Below are positions 1-7,809 of a stretch of DNA of 64,000 bases, in pieces (position 1 is the first letter of the stretch; each line of letters begins with the position of its first letter). Under the pieces are notes generated by a model, which had not been told where the DNA came from, did not search any database, and saw nothing but the letters and a program-made list of their open reading frames with translations. The translations under genes and the position numbers were made by a program. Where the stretch lies: contig DAIORV010000004.1 in the NCBI GenBank assembly GCA_036752825.1, forward strand, positions 8,702 to 72,701, read 5' to 3'. This DNA comes from UBA5177 sp002413265 (GTDB lineage Bacteria > Chloroflexota > UBA5177).

Positions 1-70
1 GTTCCCCGACAGAAGCCCAGCCACCGACGGGGTAGGTATCGTCCTCGACGCCGGGAGCACGCTTCTCCCT

Positions 71-113
71 AATAACCTGCAGGTCGCAGGTTCGAATCCT
101 GCTAGGCCCACCA
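71..113 (+). pseudogene. tRNA 3' half (Ile-like fragment)
   Basis: The stretch contains a complete T arm (GCAGG / TTCGAAT / CCTGC), a 3' acceptor strand TAGGCCC, discriminator A and an encoded CCA. The 3' anticodon stem CCTGC and loop bases ATAA fit a tRNA-Ile(GAU)-like molecule. The matching 5' half (acceptor GGGCCTA, D arm, 5' anticodon stem GCAGG) is not found in bases 1-70. The break falls inside the anticodon loop. It may be an attachment-site scar, a deletion remnant, or an intron-split gene whose 5' exon lies outside the window. Confidence 0.6.
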
Positions 114-248
114 AGATCCGCTCGATATCGGCGTAGACATCGCCCAAGACGCGTTGTACAATCCTCCACATAGTGCGGTCTCATGAGAGAGTGGAGCGTT
201 TCGTTCCGATCCGCCTGGCGATCATCTGCAACGGGCTGAGGAAACGAA

Positions 249-686
249 ATGGAACGAGCGCGATATGGTGTCCGCGACGAAATTCGAGAGACCGCGGAGA
301 AGTTTTACCGCGCCATCTCCAACAAGAACCTGAAGGCCGTTGAGTCAATTTGGGCGCACGAAGCGTACGCGGCGGTAGCCGGTCGTTCCGGGCAAATTCG
401 CCTCGGGTGGCCGGCCGTGCAGAGCTACTGGGACTTGCGCTTCCGCCAGCTCGAGGACACACACGTTCAGGCTAGACTGCGCAACTCTGTTTGCCATGCC
501 GTCGGTGACGTTGGATGGCTCTCAGGCACAGAAATCAGAACGGTAACGAACGGAGACGAGAAGCGCCAAGAAGAACTGCGCATGACCTGTGTGCTCGAGC
601 GCAGGGCCTCCGGTTGGCAGATTGTGTCCTACCATGCCTCAGAGCCCGCCGAGAATCTAGGGGCCGAGCTGGCTCCAGCCTCTTGA
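249..686 (+). CDS. SnoaL-like / NTF2-fold small protein
   Basis: This 145-residue protein has the NTF2/ketosteroid-isomerase-like (SnoaL_3 type) pattern: an N-terminal amphipathic helix (residues 7-25, ETAEKFYRAIS), a loop with WAHE, a GWPAVQSYW helix and a C-terminal beta-sheet region ending in WQIVSYHAS. Such proteins form cone-shaped dimers with a hydrophobic pocket, and the family name does not predict the ligand. The ATG is preceded by GAGGAAACG at a good distance. It lies alone upstream of the rplU promoter and shows no operon partner. No catalytic residue set can be assigned, so the cellular role is unknown. Confidence 0.75.
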   Translation: MERARYGVRDEIRETAEKFYRAISNKNLKAVESIWAHEAYAAVAGRSGQIRLGWPAVQSYWDLRFRQLEDTHVQARLRNSVCHAVGDVGWLSGTEIRTVTNGDEKRQEELRMTCVLERRASGWQIVSYHASEPAENLGAELAPAS

Positions 687-712
687 TCGGCTTCTCTTAG
701 GATTGATACAAT
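683..712 (+). promoter_or_regulatory. sigma-70-type promoter for rplU-rpmA
   Basis: TTGATC at 683-688 and TACAAT at 707-712 are separated by 18 bases. The -35 overlaps the 3' end of the SnoaL-like gene. About 70 bases of untranslated leader follow before the rplU start at 784; no riboswitch-like structure was recognised there. Confidence 0.6.
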
Positions 713-783
713 GGCCGTGGCGGCCTCTCGGGGCCGCTACTTGTTGGTGCGCATCGCGCCGAGACCAGTTAAAGGAATGTTTC

Positions 784-1101
784 ATGCCATTCGCCGTAGT
801 CCAGACGGGCGGAAAACAGCACCGCGTCGAGCCCGGACAGATCATCGAGGTCGAAAAGCTAGCGGCGGATGAGGGTGCGACGATCGAGCTGACCGAGGTC
901 TTGCTCGTGTCGGACGACGCTGGAATCCGCCAAGGAAACCCGTGGGTTGAGGGAACCAAAGTTGTCGCAACGGTCCTCAAACAAACCCGCGCCCGCAAGA
1001 TCATCGTCTTCAAGTACAAACCGAAGACGCGCTATCGAAAAAAGAGCGGTCACCGTCAGTGGATTACCCGAGTTCAAGTGCAGGACATCGTCACAGCTTA
1101 G
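784..1101 (+). CDS. rplU: 50S ribosomal protein bL21
   Basis: The 105-residue product begins MPFAVVQTGGKQHRVEPGQ, the conserved N-terminus of bL21, and carries the C-terminal YKPKTRYRKKSGHRQ signature that binds 23S rRNA domain I in the large subunit. An in-frame start 81 bases upstream exists, but it adds residues foreign to the family. AAAGGAAT sits correctly before 784, so the shorter start is chosen. rpmA follows after 15 bases, the usual rplU-rpmA order. No obg gene follows; a tRNA gene and unrelated genes take its place. Confidence 0.97.
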   Translation: MPFAVVQTGGKQHRVEPGQIIEVEKLAADEGATIELTEVLLVSDDAGIRQGNPWVEGTKVVATVLKQTRARKIIVFKYKPKTRYRKKSGHRQWITRVQVQDIVTA

Positions 1102-1116
1102 ATTGGGGAAGGCCTA

Positions 1117-1371
1117 ATGGCACATAAAAAGGGCGTAGGTAGCTCGAAAAACGGTCGTGACAGCGAGTCGAAACGTCTCGGCGTCAAAGTGCAGGACGGA
1201 ACCTTTATCCGAGCCGGTGGCATCATTGTTCGCCAGCGAGGCACGCAGAAGGTCCCCGGCCTGAACGTTGGGTTAGGCAACGACCACACAATTTACGCTA
1301 GCATCGACGGCACGGTTCGGTTCGACACCCGTGACGGCAGAACCCGCGTCAACGTCGCGCCCCTCGCCTAG
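1117..1371 (+). CDS. rpmA: 50S ribosomal protein bL27
   Basis: The 84-residue protein starts MAHKKGVGSSKNGRDSESK, the canonical bL27 N-terminal arm that reaches the peptidyl-transferase centre. It has no Firmicutes-type N-terminal extension that would need Prp cleavage. The core GGIIVRQRGT and PGLNVGLGNDHTIYA match the family. The spacer to rplU holds GGGGAAGG as ribosome binding site. The gene ends 12 bases before tRNA-Ala(CGC), so the tRNA may be co-transcribed with the ribosomal protein genes. Confidence 0.97.
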   Translation: MAHKKGVGSSKNGRDSESKRLGVKVQDGTFIRAGGIIVRQRGTQKVPGLNVGLGNDHTIYASIDGTVRFDTRDGRTRVNVAPLA

Positions 1372-1383
1372 CGCTTCACCTTT

Positions 1384-1459
<76 letters not shown>

Positions 1460-1467
1460 GACATAAT

Positions 1468-1845
1468 TCAGGCCAGGCGAGGGCGCTCGGCGTATGCTTG
1501 TTTGTTCGGGACTGTCCCCCTGGAGGCCGCCCACGTAGAGGCTTGTCGACTCATCGAGTCCTTGACGACGTCACGCTCTTGCTCGAGGGCGGCAGAGCCG
1601 TATTCCGGCTTGCCTGACGGCTGGTAGATGTGGGCGACGACCCCAAGGCTGGTGGTCTTATTGTCGATGAGTTCAAGAGCGGTTGGGGTGGCCCCGTCGC
1701 CGAAAAGGCGCTTGCCGTTGCTCAAGACGACCGGGTGGATGAGCAGGCGGTACTCGTCGATTAGGTCGTGTTTCATGAGCGTCCCCATGAGTGTCGCGCT
1801 GCCATGTACCTGGAGCTCGTTGCCGGGCCGGTCCCTCAGCAGCCT
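1468..1845 (-). pseudogene. 5'-truncated dihydrofolate-reductase-like (RibD C-terminal domain) gene
   Basis: Minus-strand translation gives the C-terminal half of a RibD_C/DHFR-family protein: GNELQVHGSATL, then HDLIDEYRLLIHPVVL and KRLFGDG, a run typical of the small actinobacterial-type 'dihydrofolate reductase family' proteins of about 190 residues. The N-terminal half with the NADPH-binding strand is missing. Upstream the frame runs into the 3' end of the padR gene in another register, so no proper start exists. The junction lies near 1845-1875. padR genes often sit beside such DHFR-like genes, which suggests that a two-gene unit lost the middle by deletion. Confidence 0.65.
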
Positions 1846-1874
1846 ATGCCTGCCGGTTTCGTCGTGTCCCGAGA

Positions 1875-2546
1875 TCAGTCCTTCACGTGTCTGGTCTCGC
1901 CAGCCTCTGTTTTGTCGTCCTTGACCGCTCGACGAGCGCGTGCGATCGTTTCTGCGATCACTTCGGATTCGTAGGTGGCTTGGCGTGGGTCGTCTGGCCA
2001 GGTTTCGACGATGGTGGCCGCCCATCGTGCCCAGTTCAGGACAAGTAAGTAGAAGTCGGTGATAAACCTGCTTGTGAGCTGAAGTTCGGGTAGTCGCTCG
2101 GGGAAGAGGCCTTCTCCTTCGGCGTAGCGCTCGCCGACGGGGAGGCTCTCAGCGCACCGGGCCCGCGCCCAGCCTTGGGCGGCTAGCAGAGTGGCGAGGG
2201 TGTCGGCTTTCGTGCCGTTCTCGGAGAAAAACACCTTGAGGAGCTGTTCGAACTCGATAACTGGTCCCTCGCCAGGGTGTTGCAGCCAAGTGGCCAGCGC
2301 CCGGCGGCCCTTGGCGGTGATGGTGTAGACGGTGCGGGTGCGTTGTCCATTCTGTTCGGTGGATGCGCGGGCGAGTCCGTGGTCGACGAGCTTCTTCGGT
2401 TCCTCGTAGAGCTTGCTGACAGCGCGGGGCCAGATCCGTCCGAGGGAGCGGTCCATCTGCTGGGTGAGCTCGTAGCTGCTCCAGGGCTTGATAGACAGTA
2501 GCCCCAGCACGGCGTAGGAGGTGGTGGTCGGCGAGCCTCTTGACAT
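1875..2546 (-). CDS. PadR-family transcriptional regulator
   Basis: The protein has 223 residues. Residues 8-80 form the PadR winged helix (SYAVLGLLSIKPWSSYELTQQM, then LYEEPKKLVDHGLA and the wing TVYTITAKGRRAL). The rest is the helical Vir_act_alpha_C dimerisation region. PadR proteins are usually repressors released by small aromatic or drug-like ligands. The ATG is preceded by AAAGGGAG. The gene is divergent from the methyltransferase at 2610, with palindromes in the 63-base spacer, so autoregulation and control of that operon are likely. Its 3' end abuts the truncated DHFR-like pseudogene. Confidence 0.85.
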   Translation of the reverse strand: MSRGSPTTTSYAVLGLLSIKPWSSYELTQQMDRSLGRIWPRAVSKLYEEPKKLVDHGLARASTEQNGQRTRTVYTITAKGRRALATWLQHPGEGPVIEFEQLLKVFFSENGTKADTLATLLAAQGWARARCAESLPVGERYAEGEGLFPERLPELQLTSRFITDFYLLVLNWARWAATIVETWPDDPRQATYESEVIAETIARARRAVKDDKTEAGETRHVKD

Positions 2547-2547
2547 G

Positions 2548-2590
2548 ATACTCCCTTTGGAAGTAAGATGTTTACTACCTAAGAGAGTAT
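2548..2590. promoter_or_regulatory. candidate PadR operator in divergent spacer
   Basis: Two nested inverted repeats lie between the divergent starts: ATACTC (2548-2553) with GAGTAT (2585-2590), and inside them GTAA (2563-2566) with TTAC (2572-2575). Position and symmetry fit an operator shared by padR and the methyltransferase. That PadR binds here is inferred. Confidence 0.45.
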
Positions 2591-2609
2591 AGCGCGGGAG
2601 GTGGTGTCG

Positions 2610-3467
2610 ATGACAGAGTCAACAGCGTTGGAAGTGGACCCGACCAACACCGGGCAAGCCCGGGCCTGGGACGGCGATGAAGGCAGCTATTGGGCTGCGC
2701 ATGCCGAGCGCTTCGACCGGGGAGTGGCCGCCTACCACGACACCTTCATGGCCGCGGCCGGCATTGCCAGTGGCGAGCGGGTGCTCGACATCGGCTGCGG
2801 CACCGGACAGACGACCCGCGACGCCGCCCGAGCAGCCAGCGAAGGCTCGGCGTTGGGCGTAGACTTGTCGGTTCGGATGATCGAGCTGGCCCGCGGTCTC
2901 GCCGCCGAGGCCGGCATCGGCAACGCGACCTTCGAGCAGGCCGACGCCCAGATCCACCCCTTCACTGCCGGGTCGTTCGATGCCACCATCTCGCGCACCG
3001 GAACGATGTTCTTTGGCGATCCGCAAGCGGCCTTCGCGAACATCGCTCAAGCCGTACGTCAGGGCGGCCGACTGACGATGTTGGTGTGGCAGGGGCTCGA
3101 GTCGAACGAGTGGATCCGCGAGCTCAGCGGCGCGTTGGCTGCTGGGCGGGATCTCCCAACGCCGCCGGTGGGTGCTCCTGGACCGTTTGCACTCGCCGAT
3201 CCTGACCGGGTCAGGAACCTCCTGAGTTCTGCGGGCTACTCGGGCGTCGAGCTCGAGGCGCTGCACGCGCGGATCTGGTTCGGTTCCGATCCCGACGACG
3301 CGCACCCCTTCGTGCTCGGACTGATGGGCTGGATGCTCGAGGGTCTGGACCCCAGCGGGCGCGAGCGGGCGCTGGACGCGCTCAGAGCTACCGTCAATGC
3401 CCATTCAACTAGCGACGGAGTCACCTTCGCCTCCGGTGCTTGGCTGATTCGGGCCCGGCGGGGTTGA
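2610..3467 (+). CDS. class I SAM-dependent methyltransferase
   Basis: The 285-residue product carries the Rossmann-fold SAM motif I VLDIGCGTGQTT (about residues 60-71) and motif II acid GVDLS, as in UbiE/COQ5-like methyltransferases. A D-A-Q-I-H-PF loop follows, with GGRLTMLVWQ as the post-motif strand. ATG 2610 has GGGAGG seven bases upstream and is preferred over the in-frame GTGs at 2601/2604. The substrate cannot be told from sequence. It is divergent from padR and followed after 11 bases by a YCII-like gene, which suggests a small PadR-controlled stress or detoxification unit. Confidence 0.85.
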   Translation: MTESTALEVDPTNTGQARAWDGDEGSYWAAHAERFDRGVAAYHDTFMAAAGIASGERVLDIGCGTGQTTRDAARAASEGSALGVDLSVRMIELARGLAAEAGIGNATFEQADAQIHPFTAGSFDATISRTGTMFFGDPQAAFANIAQAVRQGGRLTMLVWQGLESNEWIRELSGALAAGRDLPTPPVGAPGPFALADPDRVRNLLSSAGYSGVELEALHARIWFGSDPDDAHPFVLGLMGWMLEGLDPSGRERALDALRATVNAHSTSDGVTFASGAWLIRARRG

Positions 3468-3478
3468 GGAGCGCCCCG

Positions 3479-3811
3479 GTGAGCTACTTCGCTGTATTTC
3501 GCGAGGCCGGTCCGGCGTGGGAGGACGGGAAAGGCGCGTTCAGCCAACCCGCAGTCAACGAGCACGCGGCGTACATAAGCGCGCTCGCCGATGAGGGAGT
3601 CGTTGTCTTCGCCGGCCCGCTGGCAGGAAGCGAGCAGGGCCGTATCCGCGTGCTGCTCATCGCTGACGCAGAGGACGAAAACACGATCCACGCCTGCCTT
3701 GCCGAGGACCCGTGGCAACGCACCAACCGAATCGTGACGACCAGCGTCGAGCCGTGGCACCTCTTCGTCGGCGCAGAACGACTCGCAGCCGTGCATGACA
3801 TCCGAGCGTGA
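3479..3811 (+). CDS. YCII-related domain protein
   Basis: The 110-residue product matches the YciI-like ferredoxin-fold family: YFAVFREAGPAW, then HAAYISALADEGVVVFAGPLAG and LLIADAEDENTIHACLAEDPW. Such domains can catalyse dehydrochlorination or serve as small-molecule binding modules. The family His-Asp pair is only partly evident here (HAAYI). The GTG start at 3479 is chosen because GAGGAG precedes it and the domain begins at once. It lies 11 bases after the methyltransferase and is very probably co-transcribed. Confidence 0.75.
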   Translation: MSYFAVFREAGPAWEDGKGAFSQPAVNEHAAYISALADEGVVVFAGPLAGSEQGRIRVLLIADAEDENTIHACLAEDPWQRTNRIVTTSVEPWHLFVGAERLAAVHDIRA

Positions 3812-3879
3812 GGGGTGCGCTTCTCGCCCTCAAACGCATGGCCAGCTGACCACGTCCCCCAACCGGGGAGGCCCTGGCC

Positions 3880-4272
3880 TCATACCGGACCGCCGACGGC
3901 GTCGTTGGCCCTTTCCGCCGGGGACCTGGGCTCGGCCGGTTCTAGTCGATAACTCTGCCGCCCGACACGAACCCGACACAGGTATGGCGGTCGGTTCGAG
4001 GGGACCTTCATGCGCTGCATGGTTTTGAAGACCGTCGTCTCGGCATATCGGGTCCTCGCTGCCGTCATCTCTGCGTATACCTCACGTATCGTGAACACGT
4101 GCGCATCCGTGTGCCTCTGAAGCGCCACCAGAGCGGCCACGACCTCGTCCTGACAGTTTCTGGCGGCGAGCTTCCGGCCTCCAATCCGGAACGAGCCGCC
4201 GGCTACCCTGGGGCCGGGGCTCGTATTTGGAGGCATCACTCCACCAGTCACTATTGGGACAACGCCATGCAT
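3880..4272 (-). CDS. conserved hypothetical, possible winged-helix protein
   Basis: This minus-strand frame of up to 130 residues includes CQDEVVAALVALQRHT, VFTIREVYAEM and TRYAETTVFKTMQRMK, which read like a winged helix-turn-helix: helix, turn, recognition helix containing TTVFKTMQRM, then basic strand RVGRQSYRLE. It resembles small hypothetical actinobacterial DNA-binding proteins, but no family name can be given. The start is uncertain: ATG 4272, or ATG 4236 (MPPNTSPG) with GGTGGAG close by. No operon partner is present. Confidence 0.45.
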   Translation of the reverse strand: MHGVVPIVTGGVMPPNTSPGPRVAGGSFRIGGRKLAARNCQDEVVAALVALQRHTDAHVFTIREVYAEMTAARTRYAETTVFKTMQRMKVPSNRPPYLCRVRVGRQSYRLEPAEPRSPAERANDAVGGPV

Positions 4273-4298
4273 GGCTTATCTTGAATAGACGGCAGACC

Positions 4299-4365
4299 AG
4301 AGTAGTAAGCACAGTTGGGCAGCGAGCCGGGACGGTGAAAGCCGGCAAGGAATGTCGAACACACC
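4299..4365 (+). promoter_or_regulatory. candidate T-box Stem I region upstream of leuS
   Basis: AGAGTAG (4299-4305) resembles the conserved 5' S-turn segment of T-box Stem I. It is followed by hairpin GCCGG (4326-4330)/CCGGC (4342-4346) with loop GACGGTGAAAG, a combination common in T-box leaders. GAACACAC near 4357-4364 lies where a specifier loop could be, but no convincing Leu codon can be fixed. The match is by eye. The antiterminator core lies 190 bases further on, beyond a tRNA gene. Confidence 0.45.
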
Positions 4366-4399
4366 GGCCGATATCTCGCACGTGCGGCACCGGATACAG

Positions 4400-4408
4400 T
4401 GCTACAAT
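4400..4408 (+). promoter_or_regulatory. extended -10 promoter of tRNA-Ala(GGC)
   Basis: TGCTACAAT is a consensus extended -10 element 33 bases before the mature tRNA 5' end. No good -35 hexamer is visible, as is common for extended -10 promoters. Transcription from here would skip the upstream Stem I-like region. Confidence 0.5.
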
Positions 4409-4441
4409 GAACGGTCTTTTCGCGTGCTCGGGAGAGCTTGC

Positions 4442-4517
<76 letters not shown>

Positions 4518-4550
4518 GACTTCCTCTCCTCCGAGTGATGTGAACGCTAC

Positions 4551-4602
4551 TTGGGTGGTATAGCGGGGAACCCTCCGTCCCAGTGAGGATGGAGGGGTTT
4601 TT
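4551..4602 (+). terminator. T-box antiterminator core and intrinsic terminator of leuS
   Basis: TTGGGTGGTATAGCGGGGAA matches the T-box core. TGGG (4552-4555) can pair with CCCA (4579-4582) to make the antiterminator, leaving TGGT (4556-4559) free to pair with an uncharged ACCA-3' tRNA end, which requires discriminator A as in tRNA-Leu. The competing terminator is a 10-bp stem, CCCTCCGTCC (4571-4580) with GGATGGAGGG (4587-4596), followed by GTTTTT. Control should be transcriptional, with read-through when tRNA-Leu is uncharged. Confidence 0.8.
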
Positions 4603-4621
4603 GATTTCCTGGAGGAAGCAC

Positions 4622-7093
4622 ATGGCAATCATCGAAAATGGACGAACCAAATACATTCCCCAGCAGTTCGAGCGGAAATGGCAGGACCGCTGGGAAGAGG
4701 AAGGCCTGTACAGAGCGCAGGACTTCTCCGACAAGCCGAAGTACTACCTACTAGACTTCTTCCCTTACCCGTCGGGCGACGGTCTTCATGTGGGCCATTC
4801 GAAGCAGTACGTAGGGACGGATGTAGCCACCCGCTTCAGACGTATGAGGGGGGACAACGTAATGCATCCCATGGGCTGGGATGCCTTTGGTCTACCGGCC
4901 GAGAACGAAGCAATTCTGCAGCAGATTCCGCCGTACGAGAACGTGCCCAAAAACGTCGCCAATTTCAAGCGACAGCTTCGTCTGCAAGGCATCTCCTACG
5001 ACTGGAGTCGCGAGATCAACTCCTCCGAGCCCGACTACTATCGCTGGACTCAGTGGCTGTTTCTATTGATGTTCAAGCGTGGATTGGCTTACAGGGGCAT
5101 CGGCATGCAGTGGTGGTGCCCGCAATGTAAGACCATCCTGGCCAACGAGCAGGTGGAGAACGGCTACTGCTGGCGTCATCACGATCAGCTGGTCGAAAAA
5201 GTGGCGTTGGAGCAGTGGTACTTCCGGATCACCGACTACGCGGAAGAGCTCCTGGAGTCCCTGAACCATCTGAGCTGGCCCGAACGCATCATTCTGATGC
5301 AGCGAAACTGGATTGGTAAGAGCACGGGCGCGGATATCACATTTCAGGCTCGAGATGCTCAAGGAGTCGAGTATCCCATCAGGGTCTTTACGACGCGGCC
5401 GGACACAATATACGGCGCTACGTTCATGGTCTTGTCGCCGGAGCACCCACTGGTCGATGTTCTGACGACCGAGGAGCACAGGGCGCGAGTGACGCAGTAC
5501 CAGCAGCAGGCGGCCAGGCAGAGTGAGATCGAGAGGCTCTCCGCTGAGCGCGAGAAGACCGGAGTCCCAACCGGCGGCCACGCCATCAACCCGTTCACTA
5601 ACAAAGAGATTCCGGTGTGGGTCGCGGATTACGTGCTCATGAGCTACGGCACCGGAGCCATCATGGCCGTCCCAGGAGGCGACGAGCGCGACTGGGAGTT
5701 CGCAAAAAAGTACAGTCTGCCCATCGTCCGAGTTGTCGAGCCGCCCAGCCCCACGGAGGGGTCGGATGACGTCTATGCGGGTATCGGCGTGATGGTGAAT
5801 TCGGGTCCCTACGAGGGCATGCAGAGCGAAGACGCCAAGAGCCGGATCATCGCCGAGCTCGAACAGCGCAGTGTCGGCCACGCGGCGACCAACTACCGCA
5901 TGCGCGATTGGCTGGTCTCTCGGCAGCGTTACTGGGGCGCTCCCATACCCATCGTCTACTGCGAGAGTTGCGGCATCGTTCCAGTGCCGGAGGAAGATTT
6001 GCCGGTCCTGCTGCCGACCCTGGAACACTTCGAGCCCGGTGAAGACGGCAGGTCACCCCTGGCCCTGGATCCGGACTTTGTCAACGCTCCCTGTCCAAAG
6101 TGCGGGGGCTCCGGCCGTCGTGAAACCGATACGTTGGACACCTTCGTCGACTCGTCCTGGTACTACCTGCGTTTCTGCAGCCCACACGACGATCAAGCAC
6201 CATTTGATCGAACCGCTGTCCGCTATTGGTGTCCGCTGGACCTGTACGTCGGTGGTGCCGAGCATGCAGTGATGCATCTGCTCTATTTCCGCTTTTTCAC
6301 TAAAGTACTCGCGGATGCCGGTCTGGTGGAGTTTAGGGAGCCGGCGCCACGACTCCTCAACCAGGGAACCATGCATGCGCCCGACGGCAAACGCATGTCC
6401 AAGTCGAAGCACAACGTGATCACGCCGGACAGCGTTGCCGAGCAGTTCGGCGCGGACACCCTGCGTGGCTACATCGTGTTCATGAGTCCGTATACCGGCG
6501 ACGCGCAGTGGGATCCGCAAGGCATCAACGGCATCCATCGCTGGCTGGGTCGCGTCTGGGATCTGTGTCAGAAACCAGCACGGAAGTCAGCCGACCGAGA
6601 GCCACAGGCTGAAGAGCTGAAGCGCTGGGTGCACAAGACGATCAAACGTGTGACGGCGGATATGGAATCGCTCGAGTTCAACACGGCGGTAAGCGCTTTA
6701 ATGGAACTGACGAATGCGCTTCAGAGGCTGCGCCCCGCTCTCGAGGGCTCAGAGGCCTGGGGATGGGGAGTGCGTTCTCTGTTGACGTTGGTTGCCCCGA
6801 TCGCTCCTCACATCACCGAAGAGCTCTGGCATAGCCTGGGGCACCAACGCAGCATCCACCTTGAGAGCTGGCCAACCTACGACGATGCTCTGACTCTGGA
6901 CGAGGTCGTCACTGTGGTCATTCAGGTCAACGGCAAGCTCCGCGACCGCCTGGAGGTGCCACGTGGGACGGAGATGCAGTCCGTCCAGGAACAAGCACTG
7001 GCAAGCAAGCGGGTGCAGCCCTACGTCGAGGGTAATCAGATCGTCAAAGTGATTACCGTGCCCGACAAGTTGGTGAATATAGTCGTACGCTAG
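4622..7093 (+). CDS. leuS: leucyl-tRNA synthetase
   Basis: The 823-residue class Ia synthetase charges tRNA-Leu in the cytoplasm. Visible signatures are FFPYPSGDGLHVGH (HIGH motif, about residue 45), the editing domain with TTRPDTIYGATFMVLSPEHP, CP1 residues GTGAIMAVPGGDERDW, zinc-type cysteine pairs CESC and CPKC, DTFVDSSWYYLRF, and KRMSKSKHN (KMSKS). ATG 4622 follows GGAGGAAG and is chosen over an in-frame start 39 bases upstream that lies inside the T-box terminator. Expression should be set by the T-box just upstream. Its stop codon directly abuts the stop of the convergent gene at 7094. Confidence 0.97.
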   Translation: MAIIENGRTKYIPQQFERKWQDRWEEEGLYRAQDFSDKPKYYLLDFFPYPSGDGLHVGHSKQYVGTDVATRFRRMRGDNVMHPMGWDAFGLPAENEAILQQIPPYENVPKNVANFKRQLRLQGISYDWSREINSSEPDYYRWTQWLFLLMFKRGLAYRGIGMQWWCPQCKTILANEQVENGYCWRHHDQLVEKVALEQWYFRITDYAEELLESLNHLSWPERIILMQRNWIGKSTGADITFQARDAQGVEYPIRVFTTRPDTIYGATFMVLSPEHPLVDVLTTEEHRARVTQYQQQAARQSEIERLSAEREKTGVPTGGHAINPFTNKEIPVWVADYVLMSYGTGAIMAVPGGDERDWEFAKKYSLPIVRVVEPPSPTEGSDDVYAGIGVMVNSGPYEGMQSEDAKSRIIAELEQRSVGHAATNYRMRDWLVSRQRYWGAPIPIVYCESCGIVPVPEEDLPVLLPTLEHFEPGEDGRSPLALDPDFVNAPCPKCGGSGRRETDTLDTFVDSSWYYLRFCSPHDDQAPFDRTAVRYWCPLDLYVGGAEHAVMHLLYFRFFTKVLADAGLVEFREPAPRLLNQGTMHAPDGKRMSKSKHNVITPDSVAEQFGADTLRGYIVFMSPYTGDAQWDPQGINGIHRWLGRVWDLCQKPARKSADREPQAEELKRWVHKTIKRVTADMESLEFNTAVSALMELTNALQRLRPALEGSEAWGWGVRSLLTLVAPIAPHITEELWHSLGHQRSIHLESWPTYDDALTLDEVVTVVIQVNGKLRDRLEVPRGTEMQSVQEQALASKRVQPYVEGNQIVKVITVPDKLVNIVVR

Positions 7094-7456
7094 CTACCCG
7101 TGCCTCACGTGTGAGTGCTGTGCAGGCTTGTGGTGAGCCGACGTCGCACTCGCTAGCGAACCGCCAATTCCAAGGACTCCCAACGCCATGCCTGAGGCAA
7201 GCGCCAGCGCAAGACCAATTTGAGTTCTTCGCTTTGGCCGGTAGACCGTGTCGAACTGGGTAACGATTTCGTCCGGGTTCCCCAAACGGGAGAGGCTTTC
7301 TCGTGCCGCATCCGGCGGCGTCAGACCGCTTAGCTCCAGCTCCCGTCGCGAGTCTTCAAGGTGAGCTCGAAGCTCCCGCTCGATGGATCGGCGCATGCGC
7401 GCCGATACTCTCAAAGTCCGTGTCAGCTGTTCGACGGCATCTCGTCCCATGATCAT
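7094..7456 (-). CDS. HAAS/DUF1700-like membrane protein
   Basis: The 120-residue protein has an N-terminal helical HAAS-type domain (residues 5-60: VEQLTRTLRVSARMRRSIERE, then a LEDSRREL helix and SRLGNPDEIVTQF) and one C-terminal membrane segment (about residues 77-98, IGLALALASGMALGVLGIGG), with a His-rich tail. Such domains are the prefix of many permeases and are commonly encoded after a PadR gene as its membrane partner. Its ATG overlaps the padR stop as ATGA, which indicates translational coupling. Function beyond PadR association is unknown. Confidence 0.7.
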   Translation of the reverse strand: MIMGRDAVEQLTRTLRVSARMRRSIERELRAHLEDSRRELELSGLTPPDAARESLSRLGNPDEIVTQFDTVYRPKRRTQIGLALALASGMALGVLGIGGSLASATSAHHKPAQHSHVRHG

Positions 7457-7809
7457 GATGCCTCGTGAAAGTCTAGTCCCAGGGTGCCGGTTACCCGGGA
7501 CATCGCGTGCACGAACGACTGCCATTCGGTCAATTTTTCCTCGAGAGCGTTCTTGCCCTTGCCCGTCAGGGCGTAGTAGCGACGTTCGCTCCCGCTCGGC
7601 ATGGTTTCCCATCGTGCAGATAGAAGTCCCTGCTTCTCGAGGCGATGAAGGATTGGATATAGCGTGCCCTCCTTGAAGCGAAAGAAGCCTTCGCTGCGCC
7701 GTTCCAGTTCCTTGAGCACGTGGTAGCCGTGCATCTCCCCCTGCACGAAGGCGGAGAGAACGAGCGTGTCTGCGGCGCCCTTTAGCAACTCTCTGGAGTA
7801 GCTAGCCAT
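7453..7809 (-). CDS. PadR-family transcriptional regulator (short, YqjI/BigR-like class)
   Basis: This 118-residue, single-domain PadR protein contains ELLKGAADTLVLSAF, the EMHGYHVLKELERRS helix, the recognition region FKEGTLYPILHRLEKQGLL and wing RRYYALTGKGKNALEE, all hallmarks of the short PadR subfamily. ATG 7809 follows AGGAGAT. It overlaps the lepB 3' end by 8 bases and the downstream HAAS gene by 4, so all three are translated from one message. The effector is unknown. Its inclusion in a signal-peptidase operon hints at envelope-stress sensing, which is inference. Confidence 0.88.
   Translation of the reverse strand: MASYSRELLKGAADTLVLSAFVQGEMHGYHVLKELERRSEGFFRFKEGTLYPILHRLEKQGLLSARWETMPSGSERRYYALTGKGKNALEEKLTEWQSFVHAMSRVTGTLGLDFHEAS

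Noticed and set aside
60..113. Group I intron-split tRNA
   Set aside because: The 3' half starts inside the anticodon loop as such introns require, but no terminal G or intron core is visible in the 70 bases available. It is kept only as a possibility.
5063..6028. 321-codon minus-strand ORF
   Set aside because: It is antisense to leuS; composition and lack of domains mark it as a shadow.
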